This document shows, in pieces, positions 15,646 to 23,941 of a stretch of 64,000 bases of DNA (the stretch's first letter is position 1; each line of letters starts with the position of its first letter). Source of the DNA: Paenibacillus sp. cl123 (GTDB lineage Bacteria; Bacillota; Bacilli; Paenibacillales; NBRC-103111); contig NZ_FMYY01000012.1 in NCBI RefSeq assembly GCF_900101595.1, positions 123,397 through 187,396 of the forward strand, read 5' to 3'. Made by a program: the position numbers and the translations under genes. Below the pieces are notes generated by a model. The model ran no database searches, was not told the DNA's origin, and saw only the letters and a list, made by a program, of their open reading frames with translations.

Positions 15646-16734
15646 ATGAAAGCGGAAGCTTATGATAGGGCGGGCGGCAGTGATGCGGCACACCGTGTGA
15701 CGAGTGGCGCCGGAGGTAGTGAGATGCGCGATGCGGCAGGCAGCGGGGCGAGCGGTGTGAGGGACAGCGGGGCGGGCGGCGCGGGGGACGGTGCGACGAG
15801 CGATGTGTCGGATGGCGAGGCAAGCGGCACGGCGGATGGTGGGATGAGCGGTGCGAGGGACAGCGGGGCGAGCGATATGACAGACAGCGGACCTGCGGCA
15901 GAACTCATCGCTTTGGACGGCATGCTGATCGACCGGCAGCCGCTCCGCAGCCTGGCGAAGGGAATCTCGCTGTATCTGCTGACCTATATGGCGCAAGGAT
16001 TGAAGGTCAAAGGGTATTTGGCTGTACCTGAAAGCGAAGGAAAACTGCCGGCGGCGATCTTCTGCCGGGGAGGCATCCGCAAGGTCGGCATGGTCCGCAA
16101 GCGCCGGATTTTCTCCATGGCCCGCCGCGGGTATGTCGTGTTTGCTCCCTTCTACCGCGGCAATGAAGGAGGCGAAGGCCGTGAAGATTTCGCCGGCGAG
16201 GACCGCCTGGACGTATGCCATGCGATCGCAATGGTCCGGAATTTGCCGGAGGCGGCGCCCGGACCGGTCGCGCTGATCGGCTTCTCGCGGGGCGCGATGA
16301 TGGCTCTGCTCGCAGCCCGGGAATGCCCGGACGCCGGACCGGTCGTCGTCTGGGGCGGCGTCAGCAGCCTGTTCGACACCTATGAGGAACGCGTCGATCT
16401 TCGCCGGATGCTGAAGCGTGTGGTTGGGCATCCGAAAAAGCAGCTTGAGGCCTACGAGGACCGCTCGCCGGTATATTGGGCGGACCGGATTCACGTGCCG
16501 GTGATGATCGTGCATGGCACGGCCGACGAGCAGGTGAGCGTGGATCAAGCCCGCAAGCTGGGACTGGCGCTGGAAGCGGCCGGCAAGGATTACGCGATGG
16601 AGCTGTACGACGGGCTGGGCCACCGCTTTCCCAAGGAAGACGACGAGCGGGCGCTGGATGCCGTCTTCGCCTGGATAACCCGCAAGCGGGCGGAGATGAC
16701 GGGCAAGGGCGAGGGACAGCGCCAGCGCGGTTAA
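15646..16734 (+). CDS. Alpha/beta hydrolase (prolyl-oligopeptidase-like) with a low-complexity N-terminal extension
   Basis: A 362-residue protein. Residues from about 80 on form an S9-like alpha/beta hydrolase: a nucleophile elbow GFSRGAMM, an acid in VHGTADEQVS and a late His in DGLGHRFP. The first ~75 residues are built almost only from Gly, Ala, Ser, Asp, Thr, Met and Arg in imperfect repeats (variants of SGARDSGAS), reflecting a DNA-level repeat. ATG 15646 has a GGAGTG ribosome-binding site and is kept as the start. An internal ATG at 15877 would produce the bare enzyme. The substrate is unknown (esters or short peptides). The repeat head may be variable between strains. Confidence 0.75.
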   Translation: MKAEAYDRAGGSDAAHRVTSGAGGSEMRDAAGSGASGVRDSGAGGAGDGATSDVSDGEASGTADGGMSGARDSGASDMTDSGPAAELIALDGMLIDRQPLRSLAKGISLYLLTYMAQGLKVKGYLAVPESEGKLPAAIFCRGGIRKVGMVRKRRIFSMARRGYVVFAPFYRGNEGGEGREDFAGEDRLDVCHAIAMVRNLPEAAPGPVALIGFSRGAMMALLAARECPDAGPVVVWGGVSSLFDTYEERVDLRRMLKRVVGHPKKQLEAYEDRSPVYWADRIHVPVMIVHGTADEQVSVDQARKLGLALEAAGKDYAMELYDGLGHRFPKEDDERALDAVFAWITRKRAEMTGKGEGQRQRG

Positions 16735-16751
16735 CCGGGCCGCCTGCCCTG

Positions 16752-17399
16752 TCAGCCGAGCGCGAACAAGCGGCTGCGCAGCGTATCCTGCCAGCTTTCG
16801 GACAGCTCGGGAAGCTCCAGCAGCCGCCGGATGGCATCGGCATTCCGCTTGTCCTTATGCATCACCTGGTTGGCAGATTCAACTGAAACAGCCATCGGAT
16901 GGCGCTCGAGCAGCTGCAAGGGCTCTTGTGCGGATACGGCGCCTTCCCGGAGGACACGGAAGTAATAGCCGGTGTAGCCGGTCTCCTCCAACAGCTTGGG
17001 GAGCTTCGGCACTCCGTGCCTGGCCGACAGCTTGAAGCAGGGCTGCCTCGGCTGGCTGAGCTGGATAACGGCTTCTCCCCACTGGAAGATATCCCCGATG
17101 TGAACGTCGGTTTCCACCAGACCCGCCACGGTCAGGTTTTCGCCGAATGCCCCATAGCCGAGCGTTTTGTCAAGCTCCCGCTCCCAATAGGCGTAATGCT
17201 CCTGCGGATAAGCGCACAGCGCTTTATCCGGTCCGCCGTGATGAACCAGATCGGCCTGGCCGTCCCCGTCCAGATTCGTGAAAGATAGCTGCATAGAGCC
17301 TTGAACGGGCTTTTTGTCGATCCCGGAGGATATGAATTTGCTCTGGTAAGCGAGCGGCCGGGGCTGTGCGATATTGACGGAAATAACGGAAAAGCTCAA
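16752..17399 (-). CDS. MOSC-domain protein (YiiM type)
   Basis: A 215-residue cytoplasmic protein with a MOSC domain (molybdenum-cofactor sulfurase C-terminal fold). The signature LDGDGQADLVHHGGPDKALC and the conserved Cys in QPRQPCFKLSARHG are present, followed by the C-terminal 3-alpha extension (VSVESANQVMHKDK). YiiM-like proteins bind molybdenum cofactor and reduce N-hydroxylated compounds. TTG 17399 is preceded by AGAGGTGAT and gives the normal length; the longer frame adds 44 unrelated residues. It is convergent with the hydrolase gene. Confidence 0.85.
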   Translation of the reverse strand: MSFSVISVNIAQPRPLAYQSKFISSGIDKKPVQGSMQLSFTNLDGDGQADLVHHGGPDKALCAYPQEHYAYWERELDKTLGYGAFGENLTVAGLVETDVHIGDIFQWGEAVIQLSQPRQPCFKLSARHGVPKLPKLLEETGYTGYYFRVLREGAVSAQEPLQLLERHPMAVSVESANQVMHKDKRNADAIRRLLELPELSESWQDTLRSRLFALG

Positions 17400-17533
17400 G
17401 CGTATCACCTCTTTTAAATAGGATTTAGCTCTGCGAAAGTACAAGTTTTGGCGTGCCTCGGGTATGCTGCTCCTAACGTATACAAAAAGCACCCGGAGGT
17501 CAAGACGCGAAGGGGGCAAAGTGAGGAACAATT

Positions 17534-17542
17534 TGCTATACT
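17534..17542 (+). promoter_or_regulatory. Extended -10 promoter of the helicase gene
   Basis: TGCTATACT (17534-17542) is an extended -10 element about 30 bases before the helicase start. No good -35 is present, as expected for this promoter class. Confidence 0.4.
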
Positions 17543-17573
17543 GGGAGAATGATTAGCCAAAAAGGATGATGAG

Positions 17574-19061
17574 ATGATGAACACGGGTTTTGCTTCGTTA
17601 GGCATAGATTCGTCGTATGTGAAAAGACTCGCCGAGCTTGGGATTACGGAGCCGTCGCCGATCCAGGCGGAGGCGATCCCGCTCGCGCTGCAGCGCAAGG
17701 ATATTGTCGCCCAGTCGCAGACCGGAACGGGGAAAACGCTGGCATTTGCGCTCCCGGCGCTGCAGCATATCGATGTATCGCTGCGTGAAGCCCAGGTGAT
17801 GGTGCTCGTTCCTACGCGGGAGCTCGGGATGCAGATCGTCCACACGCTGGACCAGCTCACCCAGGGAACGGAGGTGCGCGTACAGCAGCTGATCGGAGGC
17901 GCGTCCATCGAGCGTCAGATCGATAAGCTTAAGCTGAAGCCGCATATCGTAGTCGGTACGCCGGGCCGCGTGCAGGAACTGGTGAAGCTGAGGAAGCTCA
18001 AGCTTGCGGGCATTCGCACGTTGATCGTGGACGAGGTGGATCAAGTATTCGAGCTCGGCTCCATGCATGAGGTGGAGGCGCTGCTCAAGGGCATGCTGCG
18101 CGACAGGCAGATGCTGTTCTTCTCGGCGACATTCCCCCCGCAGCTGCAGGCTGTGATCGAGCATTGGATGCGCGAGCCGGAGTATGTGCGGGTCAACCCG
18201 GCGCAGCGTACGGCGGAGACGCTCGAGCATATCTACTTCGTCTGTGAGGAGCGGGAGCGAATCGACACGCTCCGCCGCCTGGTCAGGCTGTGGAATCCCA
18301 AGCAGGCGATCGTTTTCATCAATGAAACTGACGATATCGGAGAAGCGGTCGCCAAGCTGAAGTATGTCGGCTTGTCAGTGGAAGGCTTGTATGCCGACTC
18401 GTACAAGCAAGAGCGGGCAAGGGCGATGCAGGGCTTCCGGGCCGGCCGCTTCCAGCTGCTGCTCGCAACGGATGTTGCCGCTCGCGGACTGGATCTCCCC
18501 GAGGTCACGCATGTGTTTAATCTGGACCCGCCGATCGATGCGGACCATTATGTTCACCGCGTCGGGCGGACGGGCCGGATGGGCAGAAAAGGAACTGCCG
18601 TTTCGATTATAACGCGCAAAGAGCAATTCATCGTGGACAAGTTCGCCAAGTCGCTGGGGATCGATATCCAGCGCAAGTATATGTCGCACGGCAAAGTGTA
18701 TGACGCCAGGCCGTCAGGCGAGGCCGTCGCAGAGAAGCGCAAGCCGGCGGAAAGCCGCCCGGCTCAGTCTTCGCCGGAGGCGCGGATCGCTTCCGCCGCG
18801 CCTCCCGCATCTTCGCAGCGCCATGACGCGGCTGCTGGAGAGACGGCGCCGCGCGCTCAGGGACGCGGCGGAGCGAAGCCTGCCGGCGCCGGCCGCGACG
18901 CGGCGCCAGGTGTTGTGCCGCCCGGCGGAGCCAAGGGCCGGCCAGCCGACCGGCCCAAGCGGCCGGTGAAGAGCAAGGCCGAGCTTGAGCGCGAGCGCAA
19001 AAACAAAGGCGCGCCGCGCTGGCTGAAGGACAAGCCGGCACGCCCCGGCAAAACCAAGTAA
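17574..19061 (+). CDS. DEAD-box RNA helicase with a DEVD motif
   Basis: A 495-residue ATP-dependent RNA helicase. In order: Q-motif (PSPIQAEAIP, Gln31), motif I SQTGTGKT (48-55), Ia PTRELGMQ, Ib TPGR, motif II DEVD (153-156, in place of DEAD), motif III SAT, IV-V (ATDVAARGLDLPEV) and VI HRVGRTGRMG. The C-terminal ~110 residues form a basic Arg/Ala/Pro/Lys-rich tail without an obvious fold, typical of RNA-tethering tails in cold-shock helicases. ATG 17574 or 17577 could start. The third motif II residue is Val rather than Ala, a tolerated but less common variant. It is followed after 24 bases by a membrane-anchored protein gene. Confidence 0.9.
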   Translation: MMNTGFASLGIDSSYVKRLAELGITEPSPIQAEAIPLALQRKDIVAQSQTGTGKTLAFALPALQHIDVSLREAQVMVLVPTRELGMQIVHTLDQLTQGTEVRVQQLIGGASIERQIDKLKLKPHIVVGTPGRVQELVKLRKLKLAGIRTLIVDEVDQVFELGSMHEVEALLKGMLRDRQMLFFSATFPPQLQAVIEHWMREPEYVRVNPAQRTAETLEHIYFVCEERERIDTLRRLVRLWNPKQAIVFINETDDIGEAVAKLKYVGLSVEGLYADSYKQERARAMQGFRAGRFQLLLATDVAARGLDLPEVTHVFNLDPPIDADHYVHRVGRTGRMGRKGTAVSIITRKEQFIVDKFAKSLGIDIQRKYMSHGKVYDARPSGEAVAEKRKPAESRPAQSSPEARIASAAPPASSQRHDAAAGETAPRAQGRGGAKPAGAGRDAAPGVVPPGGAKGRPADRPKRPVKSKAELERERKNKGAPRWLKDKPARPGKTK

Positions 19062-19085
19062 CTTCCGGGAAGGGAGCGGCGTCCG

Positions 19086-19622
19086 GTGAGATGGATCAGA
19101 GCGATAGCTGCCGCGGCCCTGCTGGCTGCAGCTTTGGTCGGCGCAGCATTGTGGCTCGTAAAGCCGGCAGAAGCGCTGGATCTGAGCTACGAGCCGCTGC
19201 GTCTGCAGGATCAGGCGAAGGAAATGCTGCTCAAGAGAAAGTTCGAGCTGGAGCTCAGTGAAGCCGAAGTAAACTCGCTCATCAAGCGAAAGCTCGCCGC
19301 GCAGCCCCAGGTTCATCCAGAAGCCCGGATAACAGGGGCGAGATTCACCTTGGAGGACGGCGGGCTCCGGGCCGATGTCAGCCTGCTGCTTCGCGAACGG
19401 TGGCCGGTCGGAGCCACGCTGCGCTTCGCCTGCTCCTGGGAGGCGCCTTATATGGTTGTAAGGCATACGGCAACGGAGCTTCGAGGGCTGTCCCTGCCCG
19501 CCTCCTGGTTTTCGCTTGAACCGCTCCGGCTGGCGCCGGATGATTATTTGCCCGGTTTGCTGCGCGCGGCAGACATGAGCTTCGACAGCTCCGGAGTGAA
19601 GCTTCGGCTTCAGCTGCGGTAG
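19086..19622 (+). CDS. Membrane-anchored protein of unknown function
   Basis: A 178-residue protein with an N-terminal hydrophobic segment (AIAAAALLAAALVGAALWLV) and a soluble outer part beginning with LDLSYEPLRLQDQAKEMLL. The rest alternates short strands (ARFTLEDGGLRADVSLLL, ATLRFACSWEAPYMVV). This layout resembles YpmS/DUF2140-like extracytoplasmic proteins but I do not recognise it firmly. It follows the helicase gene by 24 bases, so it is probably co-transcribed, and it ends before a strong terminator hairpin. Confidence 0.65.
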   Translation: MRWIRAIAAAALLAAALVGAALWLVKPAEALDLSYEPLRLQDQAKEMLLKRKFELELSEAEVNSLIKRKLAAQPQVHPEARITGARFTLEDGGLRADVSLLLRERWPVGATLRFACSWEAPYMVVRHTATELRGLSLPASWFSLEPLRLAPDDYLPGLLRAADMSFDSSGVKLRLQLR

Positions 19623-19685
19623 CGGAACTCCCGGCTTTGGCTGATGGGGATGGCTCGCTCGACAGACGGAATAGTGTGACGCCAG

Positions 19686-19732
19686 AAGGGCGTGAGACCG
19701 GCAGATATATGATCTGTTGGCCTCACGCCCTT
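19686..19732 (+). terminator. Terminator after the helicase operon
   Basis: AAGGGCGTGAG (19686-19696) pairs perfectly over 11 bases with 19722-19732; the loop includes a further CC/GG pairing. A short T-run ends the right arm. It closes the helicase and membrane-protein operon. Confidence 0.65.
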
Positions 19733-19783
19733 TAGTATGGAGAGTTTTTTAGCATGGAGAGTTTTTTAGTATGGAGAGGTGAG
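19733..19783. repeat. 17-bp tandem repeat, about three copies
   Basis: The unit TAGTATGGAGAGTTTTT occurs at 19733-19749, again with one change at 19750-19766, and partly from 19767 onwards before diverging. Each copy offers an ATGGAGAG. It lies directly after the terminator stem. Confidence 0.7.
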
Positions 19784-20032
19784 GAGGAATTGGCCAAGTC
19801 GGTTTCGCTGGCCGTAGAGGCAGGGGATGAGGCAGAGCTGCGATCCTCCTGGTCCGTCCTTGGGCCGCCTAGCTCGATTCCGGATGAACTCCCTTTTCCA
19901 TGCTACCTGCGTTTTGTAGACATTTTTGCCGGGCAGTCAGACGGAAGATGGCGAGGAAAGCTATGGTTTTATATGGAATTCCATACAAAATACCCTCCGA
20001 TGCTGCCGAAAGCAGTGATTTTATACGAATAA
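19754..20032 (+). CDS. Possible small protein of unknown function
   Basis: A 92-residue frame starting in the second copy of the tandem repeat: acidic N-terminal half (GEEELAKSVSLAVEAGDEAE), then PFPCYLRFVDIFAGQ. A TTG at 19790 with GAGGAGG only two bases upstream is an alternative start. The C-terminal third lies in the palindromic, repeat-like DNA at 19960-20200 and is unlikely to be ancestral protein. I do not recognise a family. It may be a decayed or chance frame. Confidence 0.3.
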   Translation: MESFLVWRGEEELAKSVSLAVEAGDEAELRSSWSVLGPPSSIPDELPFPCYLRFVDIFAGQSDGRWRGKLWFYMEFHTKYPPMLPKAVILYE

Positions 20033-20220
20033 CCGTACAACCTGCCCGCCGCAGGCGGTCAAAGCCAGAAAGTTGTACGAAAAACCAGATAAACTGCGCC
20101 TGGCTGGCGCTCGTAGCAGGGAACGTGTATGGAAAAAACGCATTAACATGCCCGCTGTGGGCGATCAAATGCCAGGAGTCCTATGCAAAGTTGCATAAAG
20201 GTCCTCTCGACCGCATTCAT
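19960..20220. repeat. Candidate dispersed intergenic repeat element
   Basis: Between the small frame and the exporter terminator lies about 260 bases with a 14-base perfect palindrome TATGGAATTCCATA (19972-19985), repeated GTAC-containing motifs and a Cys/Arg-rich open frame that does not look like a normal protein. Its look is that of a dispersed REP-like element. This is a suspicion only, since copies elsewhere cannot be checked here. Confidence 0.3.
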
Positions 20221-20242
20221 CCCTGGATAACAAAGTAATTTT

Positions 20243-20283
20243 AATAGACCCAATCTCCCTAACCAGGGAAGATTGGGTCTATT
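20243..20283. terminator. Strong bidirectional terminator
   Basis: Arms 20243-20260 and 20265-20283 pair over 18 bases with one bulged A around an AACC loop. It lies directly downstream of the minus-strand exporter gene stop, and its plus-strand face closes any transcript from 19754. Confidence 0.8.
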
Positions 20284-20319
20284 TGTCCAAGCTATGACGT
20301 GACGGAAGTACGCCTCGCT

Positions 20320-21846
20320 TTAGCCCTGATGCTCTCTGGCCTGATCGGCGGAACCCGCGGTACCGGCTGAAGTCTGCGGCTTGCTGCCGGAGCGGCCGCG
20401 CAGCAGCAGGGCGAACGGAATGCCGAGCAGGACGACGAAGGTCGCGAGCAGGTACACGTCATTGACACTGTTCGTGAATGCCGTCGCCCCCAGCAGCGTC
20501 TTGTTCTGGATTTCGCCGGACACGGTCAGGTCCGTCGTATGGGTCGCCACTCGGGAGGCCAGCATAGTGGTGAACAAGCCGATGGAGAACGAGCCCAGCC
20601 CTTGACGAATCCAGTTGCTGGCCGATGAAGCATGGCCGGACAGCTCCCGGGGGATGACCTCCATTCCCGCATTGGAGGCGGGCATCATAGCCAGCGCTAT
20701 CCCGATATTGCGGACAGTCATCCAGAGCACAATATAGGTTTGGGTCGTATCCACATGGAGGTTGGCCATGGCCAGCGTGCCGACGGCGATCAAAGTAATG
20801 CCCGCGATTATGAGCTTCGCAGGACCGAGCCGGGCGTACAGCTTGGCTGTGACGGGCATAAACAAAGCCATCGCCAGCGAAGACGGCAGCAGGATCAATC
20901 CCGTTTGCAGGGCGGACACATGCTGGATATTTTGCAGGAATACCGGAGTCAAGTAAGTTCCGGAATACAAGCTGACGGTTATCATGGAGCTGATGACGAG
21001 CGTGAACGTAAAGCGTTTGTAACGGAAAACGCCAAGATTCAGCAGCGGCTGGGAGACGGAGCGCTCCTTGCGTACGAACAAGACGAGTCCGATGATGCCG
21101 ACTCCTATCAGGGACAAGGTCTGCCAGCCCAGCCAGCCCCAGCGGTGCGCTTCACTAAACGCGACCAGCAGGGAGGCGCTGCTGACGACTACCGTTGAGA
21201 ATCCATACAAGTCGAAGGACTTAGGCGCGCTAAGCTTATAAAAAGGAATCAAACGCCAGGCGACCCAAACGGCGGCTGCACCAAGCGGCAGATTGATGAT
21301 AAACAGCCACCGCCAATCCAGCGACTCAATCAGCCAGCCGGCGAGCGTCGGCCCGAGCGCCGGGGCCAGCATCGCAGACAGACTCCACATGCTAAGCGCA
21401 AAAGCCTGCCGTTCACGCGGAATGACCTGGTAAATAATAGTCATCGTAGCCGGCATGACCATGCCGCTGAATATGCCTTGCAGGATGCGGAAGGCAATTA
21501 ACGATTCGACATTCCACGCCGCTGCGCATAATCCGGACATCAGGGTGAATCCGACCAAGGCGATCACATACAAATACTTATTGCTGAAACGGTCCCCCAG
21601 ATAACCGGTAATCGGTGAAATAATGCCTGTGGCAAGCATGAAGCCGGTCAAGGTCCATTGAACCATGCCGAGGTCGGTTTGAAACTCTTTCATCAAGACG
21701 GGAATGGCAACATTGATCGTACTCATCCCGAGGAGGGAAACGAACGATCCGAGGAAAATCCCGATCAACACGGGCCAGAAGGCTGTTGAGCCCGGCTCCG
21801 GGTTTGGTTGTCCGGACATGCGGACAGTTTGATCATTGGCTGACAT
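20320..21846 (-). CDS. DHA2-family MFS multidrug exporter (second copy)
   Basis: A 508-residue membrane protein with about 14 hydrophobic segments. Family motifs are GYLGDRFSNKYLY (motif A), SAMLAPALGPTLAGWL (motif C) and LDWRWLFIINLPLG. It is only distantly similar to the exporter at 2529. ATG 21846 is chosen because AAAGGAG lies before it; the longer frame adds nine residues from a TTG. A near-consensus promoter lies upstream, and it is a single-gene unit with a strong terminator. No regulator gene adjoins it. Confidence 0.85.
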   Translation of the reverse strand: MSANDQTVRMSGQPNPEPGSTAFWPVLIGIFLGSFVSLLGMSTINVAIPVLMKEFQTDLGMVQWTLTGFMLATGIISPITGYLGDRFSNKYLYVIALVGFTLMSGLCAAAWNVESLIAFRILQGIFSGMVMPATMTIIYQVIPRERQAFALSMWSLSAMLAPALGPTLAGWLIESLDWRWLFIINLPLGAAAVWVAWRLIPFYKLSAPKSFDLYGFSTVVVSSASLLVAFSEAHRWGWLGWQTLSLIGVGIIGLVLFVRKERSVSQPLLNLGVFRYKRFTFTLVISSMITVSLYSGTYLTPVFLQNIQHVSALQTGLILLPSSLAMALFMPVTAKLYARLGPAKLIIAGITLIAVGTLAMANLHVDTTQTYIVLWMTVRNIGIALAMMPASNAGMEVIPRELSGHASSASNWIRQGLGSFSIGLFTTMLASRVATHTTDLTVSGEIQNKTLLGATAFTNSVNDVYLLATFVVLLGIPFALLLRGRSGSKPQTSAGTAGSADQAREHQG

Positions 21847-21921
21847 AAAGCGGCTGCTCCTTTTTTTGTACAAGTTATAGTATATGTTTCATTTCTAAAA
21901 TATTTAAGATAGAACTACGTT

Positions 21922-21950
21922 ATTGTATCTCTAACCTGCATCACTGTCAA
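21922..21950 (-). promoter_or_regulatory. Near-consensus sigma-A promoter of the exporter
   Basis: On the minus strand TTGACA (21950-21945), 17 bases, TACAAT (21927-21922). The untranslated leader to ATG 21846 is about 70 bases and AT-rich. Confidence 0.7.
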
Positions 21951-21980
21951 AGAAAAGCGTGGATTCGCGAGCCTCAAAAA

Positions 21981-22033
21981 AAGACATGCCGGGCAGCCGC
22001 GAGCCTTCCGCGCCGTGCCGTTCAGCATGTCTT
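21981..22033 (-). terminator. Terminator of the FAD oxidoreductase gene
   Basis: AAGACATGC (21981-21989) pairs with 22025-22033, with further GC pairing inside. On the minus strand the stem runs into a run of seven Ts. It lies just after the oxidoreductase stop codon. Confidence 0.75.
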
Positions 22034-22052
22034 GTTTCTGAGCGAGTAGAAA

Positions 22053-23711
22053 CTATTTTTTTCTTGTTTTGACGTAAGACGCGTAGACGATCTCGCCGGT
22101 GTCGAGCTTGGCCAGCTCATCGGCGGTCCACCCCGCCAGCTTGTTGTTGCCGGTTACTCCCGTCAGCTTGATCGCATACTTGGTCTGCAAGTATTGATGC
22201 AGCGCGGGCATATCCGCTTCCTTCAGCTCGCGCAGCTTTTTCTTGCCCTGGATCTGCCCGAGGATGACGCCGATCGATTCGGCCGCCAGACTTGTATTCG
22301 GTTGAATGCGCGCGCTGCCGTAGGCAATGGCGGATGCCCCGACGTTTTTACCGGCCAGGATCACATTGTCATAACCCTTGAGCAGGAAGCTGCGCAGCGG
22401 CATGCCGTATTTGTCGGGACGACCCATTTCGATGCCCCACTTGTTGGCGCTGGTCCCCTGAAGATCGAGCGGATAGCCGCCGATGCTGACATTATCCCAG
22501 AACATCTTGGCCCCGAGCATGTCCGAAGGCTTTAGCACATAGTCCGTCTCATAATGGTTATACTCGCGAATGTATAAATAGTTGGGGAAGCCGTTAAGCT
22601 CGGCCTTCTCCCAGCCAACGATGTTCTTGCGGAAATGCTCCAGAATAAGCGGGATTTCCTTCTTACCCAGCTCCATGGCCGCTTTCACCGACACATCATC
22701 CGACGGATCGACGGTATAGATCAGAAAAGCGTTGATGATCACTTCGCCGTCGCGTTGGGATACCGCATTCAGTCCGCGCAGGAATACGCGGTCATTTGTC
22801 GCTTTGTATTTATTCGTCATGCCTGATAGGCCGATCGCAAAATTATGGTCAACCGATCCATAGCCGTATTTGGCATTACGTTCCTCTTTGGTCAGCTCGT
22901 TGAAGTGCTTCTGGAATTTCGCCCAGTCGACATTTTTGAATTTCATCATCATGCCGGCGCTCATATATTCGATATTGGATTGTCCATAGAAGGCTTCAAG
23001 TCCCGGCAGGCGCTTGGCCTGAAGGCCGCCGGCAAATGCCGCATAATCGGTATTCTCGACCCAGTAGGCCGCCTCGATTTTTTTCTTCTCGCCGTTTTTT
23101 GTCACATAGCGGATCGACTTCACCTGCTGCTGAGCCGAAGGCTTGCCGGCCTGCTCCTGACCGAATTCGCCCGGCTGGTATTCCATCCCCTCGATTTTGA
23201 TTCCTTGCTCAATAGGAATTCCTTTCACCAACTCGGCAAAATAGGCTTCGAATTCCTGCAGCTTGCGGATCTTGCCGCTGCGGAAGCCGTCAAACAGCGA
23301 TTTTGCTCTGCCCTGCACGAGCAGCTTGTACTGATCGTCCCGCGTTTCGTCAAGAAACAGCATCTCGCCCTGCAGCACCTGGCCGCCGAAGGCATCCCGC
23401 GGATCAATAACCTTTACCTTCAATCCTTCATCGGCTGCCGCTCTGGCCAAGTACAAGCCCTCCAACTCGGTGCCGACGACTAGCACATCCACTTGTTCTA
23501 CAGGCACCTTGGGCTCGGAAGGAGGAGGAGCCGCAGGCTTCTGACCCGGTGTAGTTACGGCTTGGGGAGTTATGGCGTTGTTGTCCGGACTATTGCCCGG
23601 CTTTGTCTGGTCGGTCTGATTGGCGAATACGTAAATGGCCGCGATAAGGATGAGTGCCGAGATCGTGAGAATCGCGGACAATCTCCTGCCTTTGCGTTTC
23701 ATGTAAGCCAT
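22053..23711 (-). CDS. Membrane-anchored or secreted FAD-dependent oxidoreductase
   Basis: A 552-residue protein. Residues 4-30 form a basic-hydrophobic signal anchor (LSAILTISALILIAAIYVF), followed by a Pro-rich linker to about residue 75. The enzyme domain opens with VDVLVVGTELEGLYLARAA, an FAD-binding beta-alpha-beta unit, then VIDPRDAFGGQV. The C-terminal FAD motif lies around NVILAGKNVGASAIAYGSAR. It fits the FAD-dependent oxidoreductase family PF12831. The usual GxGxxG is here GTELEG, with Glu in place of the second Gly, which is odd. AAGGAG precedes the ATG at 23711. The gene is divergent from the SLH cluster. The substrate is unknown. Confidence 0.75.
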   Translation of the reverse strand: MAYMKRKGRRLSAILTISALILIAAIYVFANQTDQTKPGNSPDNNAITPQAVTTPGQKPAAPPPSEPKVPVEQVDVLVVGTELEGLYLARAAADEGLKVKVIDPRDAFGGQVLQGEMLFLDETRDDQYKLLVQGRAKSLFDGFRSGKIRKLQEFEAYFAELVKGIPIEQGIKIEGMEYQPGEFGQEQAGKPSAQQQVKSIRYVTKNGEKKKIEAAYWVENTDYAAFAGGLQAKRLPGLEAFYGQSNIEYMSAGMMMKFKNVDWAKFQKHFNELTKEERNAKYGYGSVDHNFAIGLSGMTNKYKATNDRVFLRGLNAVSQRDGEVIINAFLIYTVDPSDDVSVKAAMELGKKEIPLILEHFRKNIVGWEKAELNGFPNYLYIREYNHYETDYVLKPSDMLGAKMFWDNVSIGGYPLDLQGTSANKWGIEMGRPDKYGMPLRSFLLKGYDNVILAGKNVGASAIAYGSARIQPNTSLAAESIGVILGQIQGKKKLRELKEADMPALHQYLQTKYAIKLTGVTGNNKLAGWTADELAKLDTGEIVYASYVKTRKK

Positions 23712-23941
23712 GCACTCCTTTTATTGATTAATGGTCTTGTCCAGTTTACCATCTTTTGGGCGGAGCAGCGAGTATTGTCGATTTCTTTCTTCATTTTATG
23801 TGGCTGTGGCTGCGATCAATAGAAAATTGCCTGAAAGCAATACAAAAAATATTTGAAGATCGGATTGGAGGAAAATGGTGAAGCTTGTCGAATTATATCG
23901 AAGTAATGCTTCTTAGGGCTTATACACAGGGAGGATAATTT
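23712..23941. promoter_or_regulatory. Intergenic region upstream of the SLH cluster
   Basis: This 230-base divergent region carries the promoters of the oxidoreductase and the giant SLH gene, but no convincing -35/-10 pair was seen. It contains a 13-codon frame (23875-23916) with a well placed GGAGG ribosome-binding site, possibly a leader peptide. AGGGAGG precedes the GTG start at 23942. Confidence 0.35.

Noticed and set aside
20632..21198. Plus-strand 188-codon frame opposite the second exporter
   Set aside because: The antisense of a membrane-protein gene, rich in Gln, His and Arg; no motif.
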